In this document: positions 24,299-37,494 of the stretch, piece after piece | Layout: every line of letters begins with the position of its first letter | Numbering within the stretch: position 1 is the first letter of the stretch | Assembly (NCBI GenBank): GCA_037954235.1 | Contig: JBBMOA010000007.1 | Span: forward strand, 6,623,501 to 6,687,500 | Reading direction: 5' to 3' | DNA: 64,000 nucleotides | From: Aulostomus chinensis | Taxonomy: Eukaryota > Chordata > Actinopteri > Syngnathiformes > Aulostomidae | Notes under the pieces: generated by a model | Database searches by the model: none | What the model saw: the letters and a program-made list of their open reading frames with translations, nothing else | What the model was told of the DNA's origin: nothing | Program-made: the position numbers and the translations under genes

Positions 24299-27200
24299 CT
24301 CTTTGATAAAACTGAAATTCTCATCATATTAGCTTAATTTACTCATAAGTTATAGGTCATGCAACAGATCAAGTTTTGTGGTTTGGAGCACCCACTGCTG
24401 GATAACAAGGGAATTACTTGAAAATGGTCTAATGGGATCATAAATATGGCACTTCAAAAAGGTTATTGTAGTTGGAAGAAAAACTTTTCATGCTACCTTT
24501 GTTCAGACTATGAATAAAAAGTGGCAGCCTGAGTTTGACCTCCTTGTCTGATGACTTACAGAGATGGCATTGCCTGGCACAGATTTGCATCTCCTCTTTC
24601 TGTCTTTGCTTTGACTCAAATGAAGTCAATGTGTTTGAGAAATTAGCCTCATTGCCTGCATGAACACTACCTATTCTGTGATTTTCCCAGCTGTCTCTGA
24701 TGGAAATAAGCAATGATTTGATGGCTGAGAGCCTTGTTATCACTCACCACCCTTTGCCTGGTCTTCTTTTGTGCTGATGAGCTGATCTGCCACACAGCAT
24801 GGGTTGTTGCACAACATGACATTTACATTCTAGATGGGGGGTGAATCCTATGAGCCCAGAATAAGATGACATATTTGATCTTGTCTTATTATTTCTTCTA
24901 ATGTTTATCTCTTCAGTTGCTGTGCTTTATTTCAGAGGTTTACAATTTGACTGTAGATCAATCAAATGAACGGGACAATTGATTATAGAGAGACTTCATT
25001 ACTGAATTGCCAAGATGGCAACATTAATGAGAAAAGTTACAATAATAATAACAATGATAACTATTAATACTAAAGGGGTGAGGCAAATGTAAAGGTGTTT
25101 TAAATTGGCAATGATTTGAAGACAAATACAATATGAGCTAGGGGGAAATGAGGAAATACCTGTCATGTATGTCTTTTTCTGTCTGCCTGGCTGCTTGCCT
25201 ACCTGCCTGTCTGTCTTTGCTTTTGTACCACTGGGGGTATCACCTTCCAGTCAGAAATGTTTGCTTACTCAGTCACACACTGCTCCTCTTTACATCCTTG
25301 TAAAACAGTAGACATCCTGACATCCTCTGACTGAATCGAGTGTCCTCTGACTGACACTCATGGTCATGTTGATGGAATCCAGTTCATGGGAAGTGACGGT
25401 AGAGGCATGTGTAATTAGCATAGCTGTGCTCTTTTTAGCTCCTTTGGTATCCAGTTCCACCAAGGCTTATCAGCTGGAGCTGTTAAATATCCATGGCTAC
25501 TGCTGATTCATTTGACCTGAGGGTGAACCATATGTCAACAGGGTTTTTTCTGTGTCAAAGAGGTATAATATCTTAACTGAACGTTCTTACAAGAGAAAAG
25601 ACAACAATGTATATGTAACAAAAGTTCATAACCTCACAATCAGCCTGGATACCATTATGTCACTTTTTTCTCTCATCCATTTTCCAGCTGCCTTCATTAA
25701 GTGGTCAGCCTTTAATGTGCAACTTTTCAGGCACTTGGAGCAATAGCATCCCCGCTGTCCTGGGGAGGTGCTGCACATTGGTAGGTGGCTGGGTTGATGT
25801 CTTTCATCTACTGCTGCACATCACCTACCAAGTGTGAGGACAAACTGACTTCTGGCCTCTTTCTAGTAGTCAGTGTTTGATGTCAACAGCTGCTTCATCA
25901 CACACACTGAATATACAGCTTATATGTATGTTCATGTAATAAAGACATTTTAATTACCTGGGAGAAGTTTTTATGCAAGAGAACATTTTATATGTTTTAA
26001 ATATGGAGAGTATTTTTTATTCTTGTTCTTTGAATGGGAGCTGAGCTCAGGAGTGTGTGTGTGTGGGGATGTGTCTGTGTGTTTGTGTAACATCATGCAC
26101 ACAGTTTTATGTCAGTATTTAGACAAATATCACAGGCATCAAATGTAGGCAAGAACCTCAGCTCTACTTAAATCCGTCATATCTGCATGCCTTCATGTTT
26201 CCAACAGAAACATTGATGTGACATGTGTTGGACTTTGTCCCTCTGAGGACAGGACTTAAAACATACAGTGTTGCTGAGCACAACACCTCAAACCAAAATA
26301 AACCATACTATAAAATTTCTGTCCATGAGCCCGTTTTATGCTCCAACACTCATAAGCATTCATCACTGAAACACTCATCACTGGCCTGGACAACTGTTAC
26401 TCAAGCCATAGTGACTCTACATCCAGCCGAAGCCCTCCAAAGTGAGATTGTCATGTTGTGTGCATTAATGTGCAGTCACTCTCTGGTCTTTCTCTCTGAA
26501 GCTTGAGCCCGCAGAGTAGCGATGGGATTTAAATCAACTGGCAAATGGACAAGTTTCACCTTCAGCAAATGCAAAGAGAATTGTCATTCTCTAACAATGG
26601 AAATGGACACCCAAACATTTGGTTGAAAGTGTGAAATTTGAAGCACTTCTTTGTTCAGATGACCCACAATTGGTATCCAAACAATTTGACTCTGTACACT
26701 AAAATCACAGAGGCCAGTCATTTTAAAAAGAAATGACACAATAAACATTCAACACAGTTGGCTTTGCTCAGCACAAATATTGGAAGCAGGGCATCCAGCC
26801 TAGATCTGTGACAGTTCTGTCTATCATGAGCTATTCGAAGCAAGTTGTTGACTGTACAAAGTGGTTCCATTGTTGACAATATTTATTAGAACTAAAAGTC
26901 TCAAAATGTAGCATCTTAATACAATTTCCATGTCAAGGATTTTGGAAGTGGCTTGATTGATTGTGTGTGAAACCTTCATTGGGCTAAAGATAAAGCACTT
27001 TTTGGTAATAGTAGAAAATGCTGTAATTCAGCTTCAGATGCAGAAAGAAAGTTGATGGAGATACATGGAAGTAATAGCATTCCTTCTTTATTTCATTATT
27101 TATGTTAAGTTAGGCTAACAGTGGTTGAGACTGGAGCCTTGAGCTGATCTCGTTAAATTATCAGACTGTTTCTTTCTTTCGACAAGGACTAGTTTAATGC

Positions 27201-27780
27201 TGGCAGTTGAGAATTTGTTGTTTAATGCTCATAGACATGAAAGCAGTCCCCTTCAAACGTCACTGCTGATGTGCGATGTAGTGCCAGCCTGAGCCTGTTC
27301 CAGACACAATGGCCTCAATGGACAAGCACCTAGAAAGTAAAGGAAGTGCCTTTCCATGCTATGTTTGTGTTCAGTTAAGTCAGATCCAACTGTTTGACCT
27401 GCTTTGAGCTGTGAAGTCTGTGGATCTGGATGTACCTACACTGTGAATGTCATTTGGAAATCAACAAAATGATGATCAATCTATCATGTCATAGTAATAA
27501 AGCATTATTATAAAAGGCAAAGCGTGATAATTCTTCATCCTTCATCCTTTCATTCTTTTGATCACAGTAATGTTCTGCTCTTTGTTACCAATGTAACCTC
27601 CTGCATGTGTCATCTACCTTGTTTTGATGAGCCTTTAACATATGAGATGTTTGGTATTTGGCACTTGTTTAGCATCATTGATTGAGAAAAACAGCAAATT
27701 CAGTTGCATTACTGGGTGGGACACACGTGACGCTTGTTGTGTCAGAACTATATACCACAGTTTCCTGCAACTGAAGGTCA
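24299..27780. other. intergenic, nothing recognised
   Basis: About 3.5 kb of unique-looking sequence between pard6a and the Gypsy element. No frame above about 100 codons resembles a protein, and no repeat family of this window recurs here. Confidence 0.5.
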
Positions 27781-28237
27781 ATGTCATGTCCAAGTAATCT
27801 GATTGTGTTTTGTTTGTCTTGTGTCTACGTAGTTTTGTGGCTTCCTGTTTTATTTTGACATTTAACTCTCCTCTCGTTTCAGGTAACTTCTCCTTCCCCC
27901 TGGTGTGTTTCCCACCTGTCTGACTGTCTTCCCTGCCCTGATTGTGTACAACTGTTTCCCATCACCTTGTGTGTATAGAGCCTGCGTTTTGTTTTGTCTT
28001 GTGATAGTTTGTCTTATCCGCCGCATCAGACCTACATAAGCCATAGTCCATGCCATGCTCCTTGTCTTGATTTTGAGGTTTTTGTAGTTTTGCCAGGTTT
28101 TCCACTTTCGAGTGATTTTGAGTTTTGTAGTTTAGCCAGGTTTTCCTCTTTGGAGTGGTTTTGAGTTTTTTGTAGTTTAGCCTCTTCCTCGCAAAGAGTG
28201 ATTTTAATTTGCACTTTGTTAAGAACCTTTCTTCATC

Positions 28238-28912
28238 TTGCACCTTGCTTTCAAGTCATGCATTTGGGTTCTCATCCTAGTTCTGCCTTGTCAGTACGAA
28301 CTAGCCAACAAGAACCCAGCTGGCTCAAATCACCTATCAGTAGCCATACACTCTCACGGCGCCCGCCTGAATCAGCAGGAAGAGCTGGTGTCCTCTCTGT
28401 GCTGTGGAATGAAGGAGATGGCAAACAGTCATGAGGGGTCCAAAGCCGCCATGTCCTCCCAAGTGAACCACCTGACAGCCCAAATAGAACAACTCCTCAA
28501 TCATTTCACAAAGGATCCCCCCTCTCCTGTCACAGGTCCCACGCTGCCCCCTCTGACTGCTGGAGCATCATTGGTACCCGTTTTCCCTGCCACAGCTGCT
28601 CGCCTTTCTCCACCTGAGAACTTTTCTGGTGAGCCTGGCAAATGCCAATCATTCATAGTTGACTGTGAAATGCATTATGAACACTTGCCATCAGCCTTTC
28701 CTACAGAGCAATCCAAGGTAGCATTTATGTTTTCTCATCCCAGTGGGTGGGCAAGGGCCTGGGCCATGGCTGAGTGGCCCCATGAATCATCGATCTGTGA
28801 ATCCTTTCAAGGATTCATAGAGGCTCTAAGGAGGACTTCTGATCCCATCTTGTCCAGCCAAGAGAAGGATCGCAAACTGAGTAAAATCAAGCAAGGTATG
28901 GACTCTGAGTGA
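28238..28912 (+). pseudogene. Gypsy gag fragment
   Basis: A 224-codon frame whose middle part (LSPPENFSGEPGKCQSFIVD, then FPTEQSKVAFMFSHPSG) matches Gypsy Gag capsid sequences of the sushi/Mar type, from which PEG10/RTL genes derive. Real gag probably starts near 28312. The frame then breaks; the rest of gag follows in another frame to about 29330, with a zinc knuckle CFYCGQQGHLLAAS whose last Cys is Ser. Confidence 0.8.
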
Positions 28913-29576
28913 TTATGCCATCCGCTTTCGCACCCTAGCCACAGACAGTGGATGGAATCCCATGGCCCTAAAGGACTCTCTGACTGAATTCGAAATTTGT
29001 TGGTACAACTTGATCTACCGCCTAACCTTCACTCTTTGGTAGCCTTAGCCGCAAGAATGAACGATTGTTTACAAGAGCGAAAACAAGACTGAAATCGAGA
29101 GGCAGCATTGGGTGAGTACCATCGGAACTGCGCTGCTGCTTCTACACCCAGTTGGCGGAGCTCCTCCTGGACTTCCTCTGTGGAGTTAGTGGAACCCATG
29201 CAGCTGGGGCAAGCCAAAATGTTGGCAGAGGAGCGTCGTCATCACCTGCAGGAAGGTGTTTCTATTGTGGGCAGCAAGGTCATCTCCTTGCAGCATCTCC
29301 AGTAAAAGCAGGCTTGCCAGTAGACAGGAAGGTACTTGTGAGCCGTTTCTCCGCTGAATTCCCTTCCCAAGGTTTAACCAAGATTAAGGTAAAACATCAT
29401 TACACCCATGTTTCTCTTGGGGCAATCACTGACTCAGGAGCTGATGAGAGCATCAAAACTTCATTTGAAAACTGAACAGTTATCCCAGAAGCCAGTACTT
29501 TAGATGGGAGCCTGACATTCAAGGTGACTCACAAGACGGAACCTCTGGAAATAATTGTGGGCTACTCAGATTCAGA

Positions 29577-29760
29577 AAACTTTATTTATTCCTGTGGGGG
29601 AAGGGGGCAATTAAGAAAGCAGTACAGTTGATTTCACAACAACAAAACAACAACAACAACACAACACAACAACGTACATTAGGTAAAGGAAGTGCAAGGA
29701 AGTCTTTACCTCCCAGGGTTAGCAAAAATTGCCTTGTAAAGTGCATGATGGAAGTAGTTG
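29577..29760. mobile_element. insertion in Gypsy protease region, LINE/SINE tail-like
   Basis: The Gypsy protease frame stops at about 29575 and its C-terminal part resumes at about 29765. Between lies AACTTTATTTATTCCTGTGG and a CAA/ACAAC-rich run, which looks like a reverse-inserted retroposon 3' end. The family is not assigned. Confidence 0.4.
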
Positions 29761-31957
29761 TGCAGTACAGGTAGTAGTGCTGAGAAACCGCCAGCATGAA
29801 CTCATATGTTTTCACTTGAATTGCTCTACTCAGCACCCTGCTGAGTTGGGCTTGCCTTGGTTCCAAGAACATAACCCACATATTGACTGGATTACTGGGA
29901 GAGTTTTGAGCTGGGCCGGAGATTGTAAAAATAAGTGTTTAAAGTCATGTCATGCTTTGAAAGTGAAAACTGCCATGAACATTGTCTCTGCTCATCATGA
30001 CACAGACTCAGACCCCCTTGATCTGACCTCTGTTCCAAGTTGATACCATGATCTGGGTTAAGTTTTTCGCAAAAAAACGACCGTATGATTTTTTCATTGA
30101 CCTGATCCCAAGGGCTCCTTTTACCAAGGGTAGACTGTATTCCATCTCTGGTCTTGAAAAGTCAAGTCAAGTCAAGTCAATTTTATTTATATAGCACGAA
30201 ATCACAACAAAAGTTATCTCATGACACTTTACAAGCAGAGCAGGTCTAATACCATACTCTTTCAATGAATTTTTGCACCCAACAATTCTCCATGAGCAAG
30301 CACATCCTGCAACAGCAGCGACGAAAACCGTCCTTTTAACCGGCAGGAACATCGAGCAGATCCAGGCTCAGTGGGGACGGCCTTCTGCTTTGACTGATTG
30401 GGGGGAAAAAGAGCGAGAGTGGGGCAGAGATAAAGATGGATCATGGAGAGAGACAGATATAAAGAAGGAAAGAGAGGGACAGAGATAAAGAGAGAGAGAA
30501 AGGGAAGAGACTGATGGACAGAAGGGGACATGAGCAGATGGTGCTACGGATGGCAGTTTGAGCCTCATCAGGTCTGTAGCCTACTCCAGAAGCACCCGGG
30601 ATCTGGGGTGCGGGGAGCCAGAAGGCTCCGGAGAAGGAGACAAGTTAGTGACACATATAGGAGGACAGAGAGGAAAGAGTGGAGGAGAGAGAAGCCCAGT
30701 GCAGCATGAGAGATCCCCCAGTCAGACTAAGCCTATAGCAGCATATCTAAGGGCCAGCCTAAGCAGCCCTAACTATAAGCCTGATAAAAAAGGAAGGTCT
30801 TAAGCCTGCTCTTAAAGGTAGAGAGGGTATCTACATCCCGGACCGAAACTGGGAGACGGTTCCACAGGAGGGGAGCCTGATAGCTGAAGGCTCTGGTTCC
30901 CATTCTACTTTTAGAAACTCTAGGAACCACAAGTAACACTGCATCCTGGGAGTGAAGGGTTCGAGCTGGGTAATAAGGGACTATGAGCTCTGTCAAATAT
31001 GAAGGTGCCTGACTGTTGAGGACTTTGTATGTTAGAAGGAGACTTTTGAATTCTATTCTGAATAGGGATCCAATGCAGAGAAGCCAGTACAGGAGAGACA
31101 TGGTCTCTTCTACTAGTTCTCGTGAACACACGGGCAGAAGCATTTTGGAGCAGTTGGAGAGTCTTTAGGGACTTACTAGTGCAGCCTGATAGAAGGGAAT
31201 TGCAGTAATCCAGCCTAGAAGCCTGGAACCATCACCTTATCGTGGTGGAGGAGTTTGAGTGCTCGAGTGACCCTAGGAGCTATGCTGTCGGGGGCATTTC
31301 ACCCCTGGTAGGGTCACCCAAGGCAGACTAGTCCTAGGCAAAGGGCCAGACAAAGAACAATTCAATAGACCCTTGATGGAAGGAACAGCAAGGAGTTTGG
31401 TTACCCAGCCCGGAGGGGCACCAGAGCCCTGCCCTGGAGCAAGGCCTGGGGTAGGGGCTCGATGGCAAGCGCCTGGTGGCCGGGCCTTGGTTCATGGGGC
31501 CTGGCTAGGTCTAGCCTGAAGGGGAGACATGAACTTATCCTCCCATGGACCCACCACCCGTGGGCTTTGTGGCTTGGGTGGCAGTTCAAGGCGGGGGCCT
31601 TGGCTGTCAGATCCCCAGGCATGGAAGCTGGCTTTTGGGACATGGAATGTCACCTCTCTGGTGGGGAAGGAGCCGGAGCTGGTGAAAAAGTTTGAGCGTT
31701 ATCGGCTAAATATAGCCGGCCTTACCTGGATACATAGCTCCGGGTCCAGAACCCAAGTCCTTGAGAGGGGATGGACTCTCTTTCGCTGGAGTTGTTCCAG
31801 GTGAGAGGCGGATGGCCGGGATGGGATTTTTGATCACCCCCAGGTTTTCTGTACGTTGGGGTAAACCCCAGTGGACAAAAGTGGTGCTTCCCTGCGCCTT
31901 CAGGTCAGGGAATGGGTCCTGACTGTGGCCTGTGCTTATGCTCCAAGCAGCAGTTCA

Positions 31958-33171
31958 GAGTAAGGCAAAGCAAGGCAATTTTATTTGTATAGCCCGTTTT
32001 CACAAACAGTTTGTCTCAAAGGGCTTCACATGGCATCATAACAACATCCTCTGCCCTTAGACCCTCACATCGACTGAGGAAAAACTCCATAGAAAACCCT
32101 TTTAACAGGGAAAAATCTGAGAAACCTCAGGGTGAGCAACAGAGGAGGGATCCCTCACCCAGGACGGACAGACGTGCAGTAGATGTTGTTACAGACAAGA
32201 AAACAGTTTACAATGCAGAATGTGAGAAACACGGAAATGTTAATAACAGCTGAAGAAGGAAGCTTCTGGTAGGGGAGGCAGGGAGAGCAAGCCAGCTTGA
32301 TGGGGGACTGGATGGCAGACTGGTTCATGGAAGGGGAGCGCAGGCCGGTGTAACAGTAGGGAATAGGGGGGGGGTGATGCAGGCGGCGGTTGGGGCTCTG
32401 GTGGATCTGTGGAAACACAAAGAGACTGTGAGACACCAAGGCCACACTACAAAGTGCAACAAGTAGTGGTAGTGACAGTTCCAAAAATGTGCAGGGAGGA
32501 GAGGAGGAGAGAGGGGGAGAGGAGAGGAGAGGAGGGAAGGGCTCCATGTAACCTGATGTGTCCCCCAGCAGTCTAAGCCTATAGCAGCATAGCTATCAAT
32601 GGTTCAGAGCTACCTGAACCAGTCCTAACTGAAGGCTCTGTCATTGAGGAAGGTCTTAAGCCTGGACTTAAACGTAGTTAAAGTGTCTGCCTCTCTGACC
32701 CATGGAGAGAGCTGGTTCCACAGTAGAGGAGCCCGGTAACTAAAGGCTCTACCTCCCAGTCTGTTTTTATTGATACTGGGAATCACTGAAAGACCTGCAT
32801 TCTGGGAGCGGAGTGCTCTGGTCGGACAGTAGGGACTAATGAGCTCTTTCAAATAGGATGGAGCTTTATCATTGAGAGCCTTATAAGTCAGCAGAAGGAT
32901 TTTGAAGTCGATTCTAGATCCTACAGGAAGCCAGTGGAGAGAACCTAAAGTGGGAGAGATGTGTTCTCTCTTCTTAACTCCCGTCAAAACCCTCGCTGCA
33001 GCGTTCTGGACCAGCTGGAGACTCTTTCGGGAGTCCAGTTTCTCAGCATCACTCTGGGAAAGGATATTCCTAATCTTAGCGATACTTCGCAGATGGAAGA
33101 AGGTGGTCCTAGTCACATGCTTTATGTGGGAGCTGAAGGAAACGTCCTGGTCAAAAAAATCAGAACCCATG
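31958..33171 (-). mobile_element. L2-like LINE (copy B) inserted in the RTE-like LINE
   Basis: The 3' tail is at 31960 (AAGCAAGGCAATTTTATTTG on plus). The minus-strand reverse-transcriptase C-terminus is at 32625-33197 (LQLVQNAAARVLTGVKKREH, LHWLPVGSRIDFKILLLTYK). It is 5'-truncated at about 33171, where the host LINE resumes. The 190-codon frame is nearly intact, so this is the younger insertion. Confidence 0.8.
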
Positions 33172-34694
33172 CTTTTTGGAGTCCTTGGGAATGGCACTGG
33201 ATGGTGTCCCGACTGGGGACTCCATTGTCCTACTGGGAGACTTCAACACTCGTGTGGGCAATGACAGCGTGACCTGGAAAGGCGTGATTGGGAGGAATGG
33301 CAGGCCCAACCTGAACCTGAGTGGTGTGCAGTTATTGGACTTCTGAGCAAGTCGCAGTTTGTCCATAACTAACACCATGTTCAAACATAAGGATGCCCAC
33401 TGGTGCACGTGGCACCAGTACATCCTAGGCCGCAGGTCTATGATTGATTTTATAGTCATATCATTTGACCTGCGACCGCATGTTCTGGACACTCGGGTGA
33501 AGAGAGGAGCTGAACTGTCAACTGATCACCATCTGGTGGTGAGTTGGATCAGGTGGCAGGGGGAGACGCTGCACAGGCCCAAACGAGTAGTGAGGGTTTG
33601 CTGGGAACGCCTGGCGGAAGAACCTGTCAAAATGATCTTTATCTCCCACCTCCGGCAGAGCTTTGACGATATTCGATATAATATTCCGATTGGGCCATGT
33701 TCTGCTCTGCCGGCTGTTGTGAGCCGGCTGTTGTGAGCTGTGGCCGTAAGGCTGCTGGGGCCGGTTGCAGTGGTAATCCTTGAACCCGCTGGTGGACACC
33801 AGAGATGAGGGGAGCCGTCAGGCTGAAGCAGGAGGCTTACAGGGCATGGCTGGCCTGTGGGTCTCCAGAAGCAGTATGCCAAGGCAAAAACTCGGGCGTT
33901 GGAGGAGTTTGGTAAGTCCATGGAGAATGACTATCGGTCGGCTTCAAAAAGGTTCTGGCAAACCGTCCGTCGCCTCGGGGGGGGGGGGGGCGGCAACTTA
34001 CCCACACTGTTTACAGTGGGGACGGGAGGCTTGACGTCAACTGGGGAGATAATTAGGCGGTGGAAGGAATACTTTGAGGAACTCCTCAATCTCACCAACA
34101 CATACTCCATGGAGGAGACAGAGTTTGGGTAGTGCTTGGGGAGGGATCGTCCAATCTCCGGGCCAGAAGTCACAGAGGCAGTTAAGCAACTCTGTGGTAG
34201 CAGAGCTCCCGGGGTGGCTGAGATCCGCCCTGGGTATCTCAAGGTTCTGGATGTTGTGGGACTGTCTTGGTTGACATGACTTTGCAACACTGCGTGGACA
34301 TCGGGGGTGGTGCCTTTGGAGTGGCAGACCAGGGTGGTGGTCCCCATTTTTAAGAAAGGGGACCAGAGGGTGTGTTCCACATGTGTTTTGTGGATCTGGA
34401 GAAAGCTTATGACTGTTCCCAGGAGCATCCTGTGGGGGGTACTCCGGGAGTATGGGGTGGATGGCCCCTTACAAAGGGCTGTTCAGTCTTTCTACTGGAC
34501 GAGTGAGAGTCTGGTCCACATTGCCGGCAGTAAGTCGGACTTGTTCCTGGTGAGGGTTGGACTCCGCCAAGGCTGCCCTTTGTCACTGGTTCTGTTCATA
34601 ACCTTTATGGACAGAATTTCTAGACACAGCTGGGTGGTGGAGGGGGTTTGATTTTGGTGGTGGGAGAATTTCGTCTCTGCTTTTTGCGGATGAC

Positions 34695-35507
34695 GTGGTC
34701 CTCTTACCTACATCAGGCCATGACCTTCAACTCTTGCTGGGACAGTTCGCAGCTGAATGTGAAGCGGCTGGGATGAGAATCAGCACCTCCAAGTCTGAGG
34801 CCACGGTCCTCAGCCTGAAAAGGGTGGTTTGCCCACTCCAGGTCGGAGGGGAGATCCTGCCTCAGGTGGAGGAGTTTAAGTATCTTGGGGTCTTGTTCAC
34901 GAGTGAGGGTTGGATGGAGCGAGAGATTGACAGGCGGATTGGGGCAGCATCTGCAGTGTTGCGGGCTGTAAACCAGTCCGTTGTGGTGAAGAGGGAGCTT
35001 AGCCAAAAGGTGAGGCTCTCGATTTACCAGTCAATCTACATTCTAACCCTCACCTATGGTCATGAGCTTTGGGTAATGACCAAAAGAACGAGATCGCGAA
35101 TACGAACAGCCGAAATGAGTTTCCTCCGCAGGGTGGCTTGGGTCACCATTGGAGATAGGGTGAGAAGCTCAGCCATTCGAGAGGGACTCAGAGTAGAGCC
35201 GCTACTCCTCCATGTTGAGAGGAGTCAGTTGAGGTGGTTCGGGCATCTGGTGCAGATGCCCGGGACGCCTCCCTCAGGAGGTGTTCCAGGCATGCCCATC
35301 TGGGAGGATGCCTCGGGGCCGACCCAGGACACGCTGGAGGAATTATATCTCTCGGCTGGCCTGGGAATGCCTCGGGATTCCCCCGGAAGAGCTGATGGAA
35401 GTGGCTGGGGAGAGGACAGTCTTGGCTTCATTGCTGAGGCTGCTGCCCCTGTGACCCGGACCCACTGGATAAAGCGGAGGAGGACGACGACGACAGCTGG
35501 GAAGTGA
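34695..35507 (+). pseudogene. LINE reverse transcriptase C-terminal fragment
   Basis: A 270-codon frame spanning reverse-transcriptase thumb and C-terminal sequence after the FADD motif (EFKYLGVLFTSEGWMEREID, then GHELWVMTKRTRSRIRTAEM). It has no start context and belongs to the surrounding LINE. Confidence 0.8.
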
Positions 35508-35830
35508 CAAACGTATGGACTAATTTTTCTGCATCTTTTTGAGACAGGATGTGCTTGATCTTAGTGATGTTATGTAAATGAAAGAAAATAGTCCTAGAGA
35601 TTTGCTTAATGTGGAGTTAAAGGACAGATCCTGTTCAAAGAGAACTCCTAGGTTCCTTACGGTAGTGCTGGGGGTCAAGGTAATGCCATCCAGGTTACCT
35701 GTCTCATTAGATAGGGTGTTTCTAAGATGTTTTGGGCCCAGCACAATAACTTCAGTTTTTTCTGAGTTTAATAAAAGGAAATTTTGTCAGTGTTGCTGTT
35801 GTTGTCTGGCAGTTCAGTGACAATACCGTT

Positions 35831-35990
35831 TTTACTGCCGTTACTTTGGCGACGCCCCCACACTACGGTAGCCATAATTTACCAATATTTATCCATATAT
35901 AAGGTGCATCGGATTATAAGGCGCACTGTCGGTTTTTGAGAAAATTCAAGGTTTTTGGGTGCGCCTTATAGTGCGGAACATACTGTACTG
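35831..35990. repeat. MITE-like repeat
   Basis: Contains the paired blocks ATTATAAGGCGCACTGTCGG and GTGCGCCTTATAGTGCGGAA, a pattern seen in small hAT-like DNA elements of fish. It sits between L2 copy A and the resumed Gypsy sequence. Confidence 0.5.
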
Positions 35991-36535
35991 TTCAAAATCA
36001 GTACCCTTTGCCACTCATGTCATCATCTTTTGATCAGCTTCAGCAGGCCAAGATCTTCACCAAATTAGACCTAAGAAATGCATATCATCTGGTGCGTATC
36101 CGAGAGTGGGATGAATGAAAGATGGGGGTAAACACACCTAGTGGTCATTGTGGTCTTGTTATGTCCTTTGGTTTGACAAATGTTCCTACTCTCTTCCAAG
36201 CTATGATTAATGATTTTCTCACAGACTTCCTGAACCACTTTGTCTGTGTACCTTAATGACATCTTTATCTTATCCCCTGACTCAGACTGTTGCGTTGGCA
36301 ATGTACGTCAGGTTCTTCAGTGGTTGGTGGAGAATCAATTGTATGTAAAAGCTGAAAAGAGTGAGTTTCATGCCAACACTGTATCTGTCCTCGGCTTCAT
36401 CATAGTGCCTGGAAAGGTACGAATCTGGCTGAAGTTAGCATTGTGGCTCAGTGGCCTACACCTGCAACAAGGTTCAGCAATTCTTAGATTTGCTAACTTT
36501 TACAGGTGGTTTATTTGAAACTTGGCTTTCACGAT

Positions 36536-36799
36536 AGCACTGGAGGAATGGAGACACTGACTAGCAGTCAGCATCACAAGAATCTTGAATCCATTCATAA
36601 AGCCAAGAGACCGAGCTCATGCCAAGCCAGGTAGACCTTGTTTTTTAATCATTTTAACTTTGTGCTGTCTTACAGGCCGGGGTCCCCGAACTCCGAACTG
36701 ACTCCTTGTCCGATTGTTCAACCCTGAGCCCGTACCAATCTTACCACTGAGCCGTGTGGTGGGAGTGGTGTCTTGGCAAATAGAATCTAAGGTGAAGCA
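36536..36799. other. unassigned sequence
   Basis: Non-coding stretch between two Gypsy elements; nothing recognised. Confidence 0.4.
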
Positions 36800-37440
36800 A
36801 GCTAATGGTAAGAACCCAGCACCTAGTGGTTGTCTGGTGAATCTTTTATGATCCTGTTTTCCCTGTTACTCCTCTCCTTCTCCCTGCAGAGCTAGTGCCT
36901 AGGGGCGGGGCATTCTCCAGGAGCACTGGGCTCCCGGGACACCTGCAGCTCACTCTGTTTAATTAGCTGGCTTCTTTGACCACCCTCTATGTGTCTCCTG
37001 TGCCGAATGATTTCTGTTGATTGTTCCAGTGGTGGCCGACATGTATCTTGAGATCTTTCTCCTCGCCTCGTGATTGTTCCTCAGTTGTATTTTTCTGTAG
37101 TGTAGTGCATTTTTGGTGCTTGCCACTATTTTCAGTTGTACTTTGATTTTTTTGCCTGTTTTCCCAGCCTTCTGGTGATTTTCTGTTGCTACTTTCATGA
37201 AAAAACCTTTTGTTGTGAACTCTGCGTTTGGGTCCAGACTTCCTTGCCTGACTCATCACAGAATCATCTGGCCAGCATGGATCCAGCAGAGTCAGAGAGA
37301 CTAAAGCAGGCCCTCTCCTCACAAGCAGCCCGGGTAAACCAGCACGAGACATCGCTGATGCAGGTAATGGAGTACCTGCAGCAACTCACTGCCAGCGTCA
37401 CACAACTTGGCGAACAGCTGACAGCCGTGAGAGACCAGGG
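36800..37440 (+). mobile_element. second Gypsy-like element: LTR end and gag start
   Basis: LTR-like sequence ends near 37262. A start codon at 37277 opens MDPAESERLKQALSSQAARV, typical of sushi-like Gypsy gag. The frame is cut at about 37440 by the Penelope-like fragment that follows. The 5' boundary is uncertain. Confidence 0.55.
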
Positions 37441-37494
37441 GCCTCATATATCAATACTTGTGTGGATCTCATACGAATAAACTGCAACAATCAT

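Larger units (their letters stand above)
31215..35507 (+). mobile_element. APE-type non-LTR retrotransposon (RTE-like), split
   Basis: The 5' region starts CCATCACCTTATCGTGG and the endonuclease domain begins near 31630 (TWNVTSLVGKEPELV). It is broken at 31957 and resumes at 33172 with LLGDFN. The reverse transcriptase carries FADDVVLL (about 34682) and a C-terminal part at 34695-35507 (YLGVLFTSEG, GHELWVMTKRTRSR). There are many frame breaks, but the 270-codon C-terminal frame is intact. The clade name is tentative; the family is abundant in fish genomes. Confidence 0.75.
30160..35830 (-). mobile_element. L2-like LINE (copy A), split by another LINE
   Basis: The 3' tail at 30160 (TCAAGTCAAGTCAATTTTAT on plus) and the reverse-transcriptase C-terminus at 30769-31143 (minus) lie left of the insertion. 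More upstream coding sequence (LGPKHLRNTL..., RNLGVLFEQDLSFNS) lies right of it at 35520-35800. The break falls inside CCTAGAAG|TGAC of the L2 sequence. Confidence 0.75.
27782..36535 (+). mobile_element. Gypsy (sushi-like) retrotransposon, interrupted by nested LINEs
   Basis: LTR-like sequence at 27782-28255, gag at about 28312-28912 and onward, a zinc knuckle at about 29270, a protease motif DSGADES at 29430-29450, and the end of the protease/pol linker to 30159. The same frame logic resumes at about 35990 with reverse transcriptase (KLDLRNAYHLVRI; then YLND where YLDD is expected) to about 36530. The gap 30160-35990 is filled by nested LINEs. The element is dead: it has stops, frameshifts and no 3' LTR. 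Confidence 0.8.

Noticed and set aside
30262..30568. Ser/Leu-rich minus-strand frames resembling membrane proteins
   Set aside because: They come from the CT-rich part of the L2-like 3' UTR, which recurs at 536-860 and 41180-41330.
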